From assembly GCA_900472175.1 (NCBI GenBank), contig UCHD01000004.1, forward strand, positions 243,723 to 307,722: 64,000 bases of DNA, given 5' to 3'. This DNA comes from Hyphomicrobiales bacterium. GTDB taxonomy: Bacteria; Pseudomonadota; Alphaproteobacteria; Rhizobiales; Rhizobiaceae. A model generated the notes under the pieces. That model saw nothing but the letters and a program-made list of their open reading frames with translations. It ran no database searches and was not told where the DNA came from. Numbering within the stretch: position 1 is the stretch's first letter; each line of letters begins with the position of its first letter. The translations under genes were made by a program, and so were the position numbers. This document shows, piece after piece, positions 62,015-64,000 of this stretch.

Positions 62015-63109
62015 TCATTGCGAGTGGTGCGCAGCGGCGTCGGCCATCTCCTGCTGGTGTTCCGTCTTGCCGTCTTTCAGTTCTTCCAGGCGCTGGGCGA
62101 CCATGCTGTCTCCGAGATTCTGCTCGCGCTTCCAGGGTGTACGCCCTTTCAGAACGCCGGATTCGTGCACGATTTCAGCGACATATTCTTCCTGCCGGTA
62201 AGCCATGACATGCACGCCGGAAACGCCCTTGATCTCTTTCACCTCGTTGATGATGTCGATGCAGAGCTGTTTGCCTTCCTTCTTCTGATCCTGCGCACCT
62301 TCCAGCCGCTTGATGATCGCATCAGGGATATGGATGCCCGGCACGTTGTTACGGATCCAGTTGGCTGTTTTGGCCGAGGCTAGCGGTCCGACGCCGACGA
62401 GGATGAAGCATTTTTCATCGAAGCCGAGATCGCGAACCTTGTTCATGTAGTCGCGGAACATCGGCACATCGAAGCAGTACTGGCTCTGGACAAACTGCGC
62501 GCCGGCCTCGATCTTCTTGCCGAGCCGGTAAGGGCGGAAATCGTAGGGCGGCGCAAAAGGGTTGATCGCGGCGCCGAGAAACACCTGCGGCGGCGTCGTC
62601 AGCTTGCGGCCGGAGAGAAACTTGCCATTGTCGCGCATGATCCGCACGGTCTCCAGCAGCGACATGCAGTCGAGATCGAAGACCGGCTTGGCGCCGGGCT
62701 GATCGCCCGCCTGCACCCCATCGCCGGTCAGGCACATGATGTTGGCGACGCCCATGGCGGCAGCCCCCAGCACGTCTCCCTGGATTGCGATGCGATTCTT
62801 GTCGCGACAGGCGATCTGCATGATCGGCGCATAACCCATGCGCGTCAGCAGCGCGCAGATGCCGACCGACGACATATGGCAATTGGCACCGGACGCATCG
62901 ACGGCATTGATGCCATCGACCCAGCCTTCGAAGATTGCGGCGCGTTCGTAGACATCTTCCGGGTTGGCGCTGTCGGGCGGGTTCAGTTCCGCGGTGACGG
63001 CGAATTCGCCGCGGCGCAGAACGCGCTCCAGGCGGCCGCGGGAGGAATGACCGGGCAGGGAATCGAGTGGAAGATCGCGGCCGAGCGGATTTTCATCGAT
63101 ATGGGCCAT
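62015..63109 (-). CDS. methylenetetrahydrofolate reductase, MetF type
   Basis: This 364-aa flavoprotein has landmarks FAVTAELNPPDSANPEDV (catalytic Glu), ACRDKNRIAIQGDVLGAAAM, IMCLTGDG and FVQSQYCFDV. It interconverts methylene- and methyl-THF. Here it would run in the oxidative direction on methyl-THF made by demethylation, with the MetV-like protein encoded 3 bp upstream. A polar extension of about 40 residues follows the barrel. The gap to the methyltransferase gene is 94 bp. The symbol is left open because a biosynthetic metF probably exists elsewhere. Confidence 0.87.
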   Translation of the reverse strand: MAHIDENPLGRDLPLDSLPGHSSRGRLERVLRRGEFAVTAELNPPDSANPEDVYERAAIFEGWVDGINAVDASGANCHMSSVGICALLTRMGYAPIMQIACRDKNRIAIQGDVLGAAAMGVANIMCLTGDGVQAGDQPGAKPVFDLDCMSLLETVRIMRDNGKFLSGRKLTTPPQVFLGAAINPFAPPYDFRPYRLGKKIEAGAQFVQSQYCFDVPMFRDYMNKVRDLGFDEKCFILVGVGPLASAKTANWIRNNVPGIHIPDAIIKRLEGAQDQKKEGKQLCIDIINEVKEIKGVSGVHVMAYRQEEYVAEIVHESGVLKGRTPWKREQNLGDSMVAQRLEELKDGKTEHQQEMADAAAHHSQ

Positions 63110-63112
63110 GGC

Positions 63113-63691
63113 TCAGGCGTCCTTTGCAGCGGCTGCGGCTTCGCGGGCTTCGGCTGCCTGCGCGGTGACGCGCAGCCAGGACGAGGTTTCGCGCAGCGAC
63201 TGGTTGACCGGCTTCTGCACGTTCAGGATCGCATCCCCCTTGACCATGTTGCGCGAGCCTTCCCAGGCCTTGACCCAGACACAGGGCATGTCTGGCTCGA
63301 CTTCACAATTGCCATTGGCGCGAACGCCGCCGCAAGGGCCGTTGCGCAACTGCTTGGGGCAGTTCATCGGGCAGGACATGCCGGTCGACGACAAAGCGCA
63401 CTGGCCGCACATGCGACAGTCGAATAGCAAACCCTTCACGTTGCGCTCAATGAACGTGATCGGTGTTTCGACGCGATTGTAACCGATTGCCTTCCACAAC
63501 GGGTGAAGCAGCAGGAAGACGTCGGCGAACCGGTGATAGAACCATTCGAAGAACCGCGAATGGCGCACGGCCCACAGGCGGATCGTGTAGCTGCGGCGCG
63601 AACGGCGATTGGGCGAAACCCCCGACGGTGTGTAGGCGCCGGTGGCGGCCTTCTTGGCAGGAGCGGCATTGCCGGGTTTAGCGTCAGCCAT
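63113..63691 (-). CDS. MetV-like Fe-S/zinc partner of MetF (MTHFR_C domain)
   Basis: This 192-aa protein has a Cys-rich core CRMCGQCALSSTGMSCPMNC, followed by NGPCGG, NGNC and MPCVW, eight cysteines in all. It matches the methylenetetrahydrofolate reductase C-terminal/MetV family found in acetogens, where MetV forms a complex with MetF. An N-terminal basic, Ala/Pro-rich stretch and a hydrophobic FFEWFYHRFADVFLLLHPLW segment precede it. The start at 63691 overlaps the upstream gene by 8 bp. It stops 3 bp before metF, so stoichiometric coupling is likely. Confidence 0.83.
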   Translation of the reverse strand: MADAKPGNAAPAKKAATGAYTPSGVSPNRRSRRSYTIRLWAVRHSRFFEWFYHRFADVFLLLHPLWKAIGYNRVETPITFIERNVKGLLFDCRMCGQCALSSTGMSCPMNCPKQLRNGPCGGVRANGNCEVEPDMPCVWVKAWEGSRNMVKGDAILNVQKPVNQSLRETSSWLRVTAQAAEAREAAAAAKDA

Positions 63692-63986
63692 TGTCTTTGC
63701 CGCCGGATTTGACCAGGGCGACCAGCCGCTCCTTGTCATAGGCTGCTTCCAGTTCCGCTGCGGCCTTGTCGGCCTCTGCCTCGAGATCGTCGGAAACCGG
63801 CACCGGGTCGGCCTTTCGCCATTCCGCCAGATAGTCGCCGCTATCGGCGGCCCCGGTGCGCATGGCGCACATGTCGATTGCCTCGGTGAAGCGCAGGGTC
63901 AGCTCGCGCTTGGCGGTCTTGCGGCCCTGCTTGATGATGACCTGCGCGGGAATATCGCGCCAGTAAACGATAATGCGATCTGCCAT
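63684..63986 (-). CDS. virulence-factor-family small protein of the C1 operon
   Basis: This 100-aa protein begins MADRIIVYWRDIPAQVIIKQ and has FTEAIDMCAMRTGAADSGDY, matching the small conserved family annotated as virulence factor (Virulence_fact). A charged helical C-terminus with Lys/Glu/Ala repeats follows. No virulence role is implied. Members of this family commonly sit beside MetF-like genes in rhizobia. It overlaps the MetV-like gene by 8 bp. The operon continues beyond the right edge. Confidence 0.75.
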   Translation of the reverse strand: MADRIIVYWRDIPAQVIIKQGRKTAKRELTLRFTEAIDMCAMRTGAADSGDYLAEWRKADPVPVSDDLEAEADKAAAELEAAYDKERLVALVKSGGKDNG

Positions 63987-64000
63987 ATGCCCGAATTCTC

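Overview
The window looks like chromosomal DNA of an alphaproteobacterium of the Rhizobiaceae (Rhizobium/Agrobacterium/Ensifer type). The reasons are the GC-rich coding style, small rhizobial families (DUF1127, DUF6894, DUF4189, DUF924), a DctBD-like two-component pair, a CASTOR/POLLUX-like channel and a corrinoid/folate C1 cluster of the kind found in rhizobia. This assignment is by family resemblance only. I saw no insertion sequence, prophage, CRISPR array or rRNA gene. The only tRNA is tRNA-Lys(CTT).

Layout. 0-16 kb: mixed housekeeping and accessory genes. These are the end of a probable aminotransferase, an OpgB-like phosphoglycerol transferase, a RocB-like M20 peptidase with a divergent Lrp regulator, an aldo/keto reductase, a CASTOR/POLLUX-like channel, a ferric-iron-type ABC transporter, DUF4189, an EEP nuclease, a NUDIX hydrolase, a PhzF-like protein, tRNA-Lys and an MDR oxidoreductase. 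16.3-27.3 kb: one long forward operon of ten genes. It holds two flavin monooxygenases, an M20 deacylase, a GNAT acetyltransferase, a fused permease-ATPase, two paralogous binding proteins, a third luciferase-like oxidoreductase, a GST-kappa/HCCA-isomerase-like protein and cystathionine beta-lyase. The gene set matches the Bacillus ytm/yxe operons that take up and desulfurise S-substituted cysteines (S-(2-succino)cysteine, S-alkylcysteines), with extra genes added. 27.5-41 kb: an MsbA-like exporter, small secreted or membrane proteins, an OafA-like acyltransferase, a complete sulfate transporter (sbp-cysTWA), DUF924 and a large MscS-type channel.

41-49 kb: a FAD/GcvT-type N-demethylating dehydrogenase, a paired REC-REC and REC-REC-GGDEF signalling module, a GlxA/GbdR-like AraC regulator preceded by three copies of a 10-bp motif, and several small genes, including a 56-aa gene with its own terminator. 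49.5-56 kb: a tctCBA tricarboxylate transporter next to a DctBD-like sensor/sigma-54 activator. A candidate sigma-54 promoter and an upstream palindrome lie in front of tctC. 56-58.5 kb: a small unknown gene, a LrhA-like LysR regulator and a eukaryotic-type topoisomerase IB.

58.5-64 kb: a reverse-strand C1 operon that continues past the right edge. Its genes are a virulence-factor-family protein, a MetV-like Fe-S protein, MetF, a methyltetrahydrofolate methyltransferase, a small unknown protein and a RACo-type corrinoid reactivase. This is the methyl branch of a corrinoid demethylation system in a presumed aerobe. The corrinoid protein and MttB-like methyltransferase would be expected outside the window. 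The GcvT dehydrogenase, GlxA regulator and C1 operon could together serve methylated-amine (betaine-type) catabolism; that link is inference.

Starts were chosen mainly by ribosome-binding site and are given where they differ from the longest open frame. Stretches longer than 300 bases without a gene are limited to 47955-48387, described under the repeat and terminator entries there.
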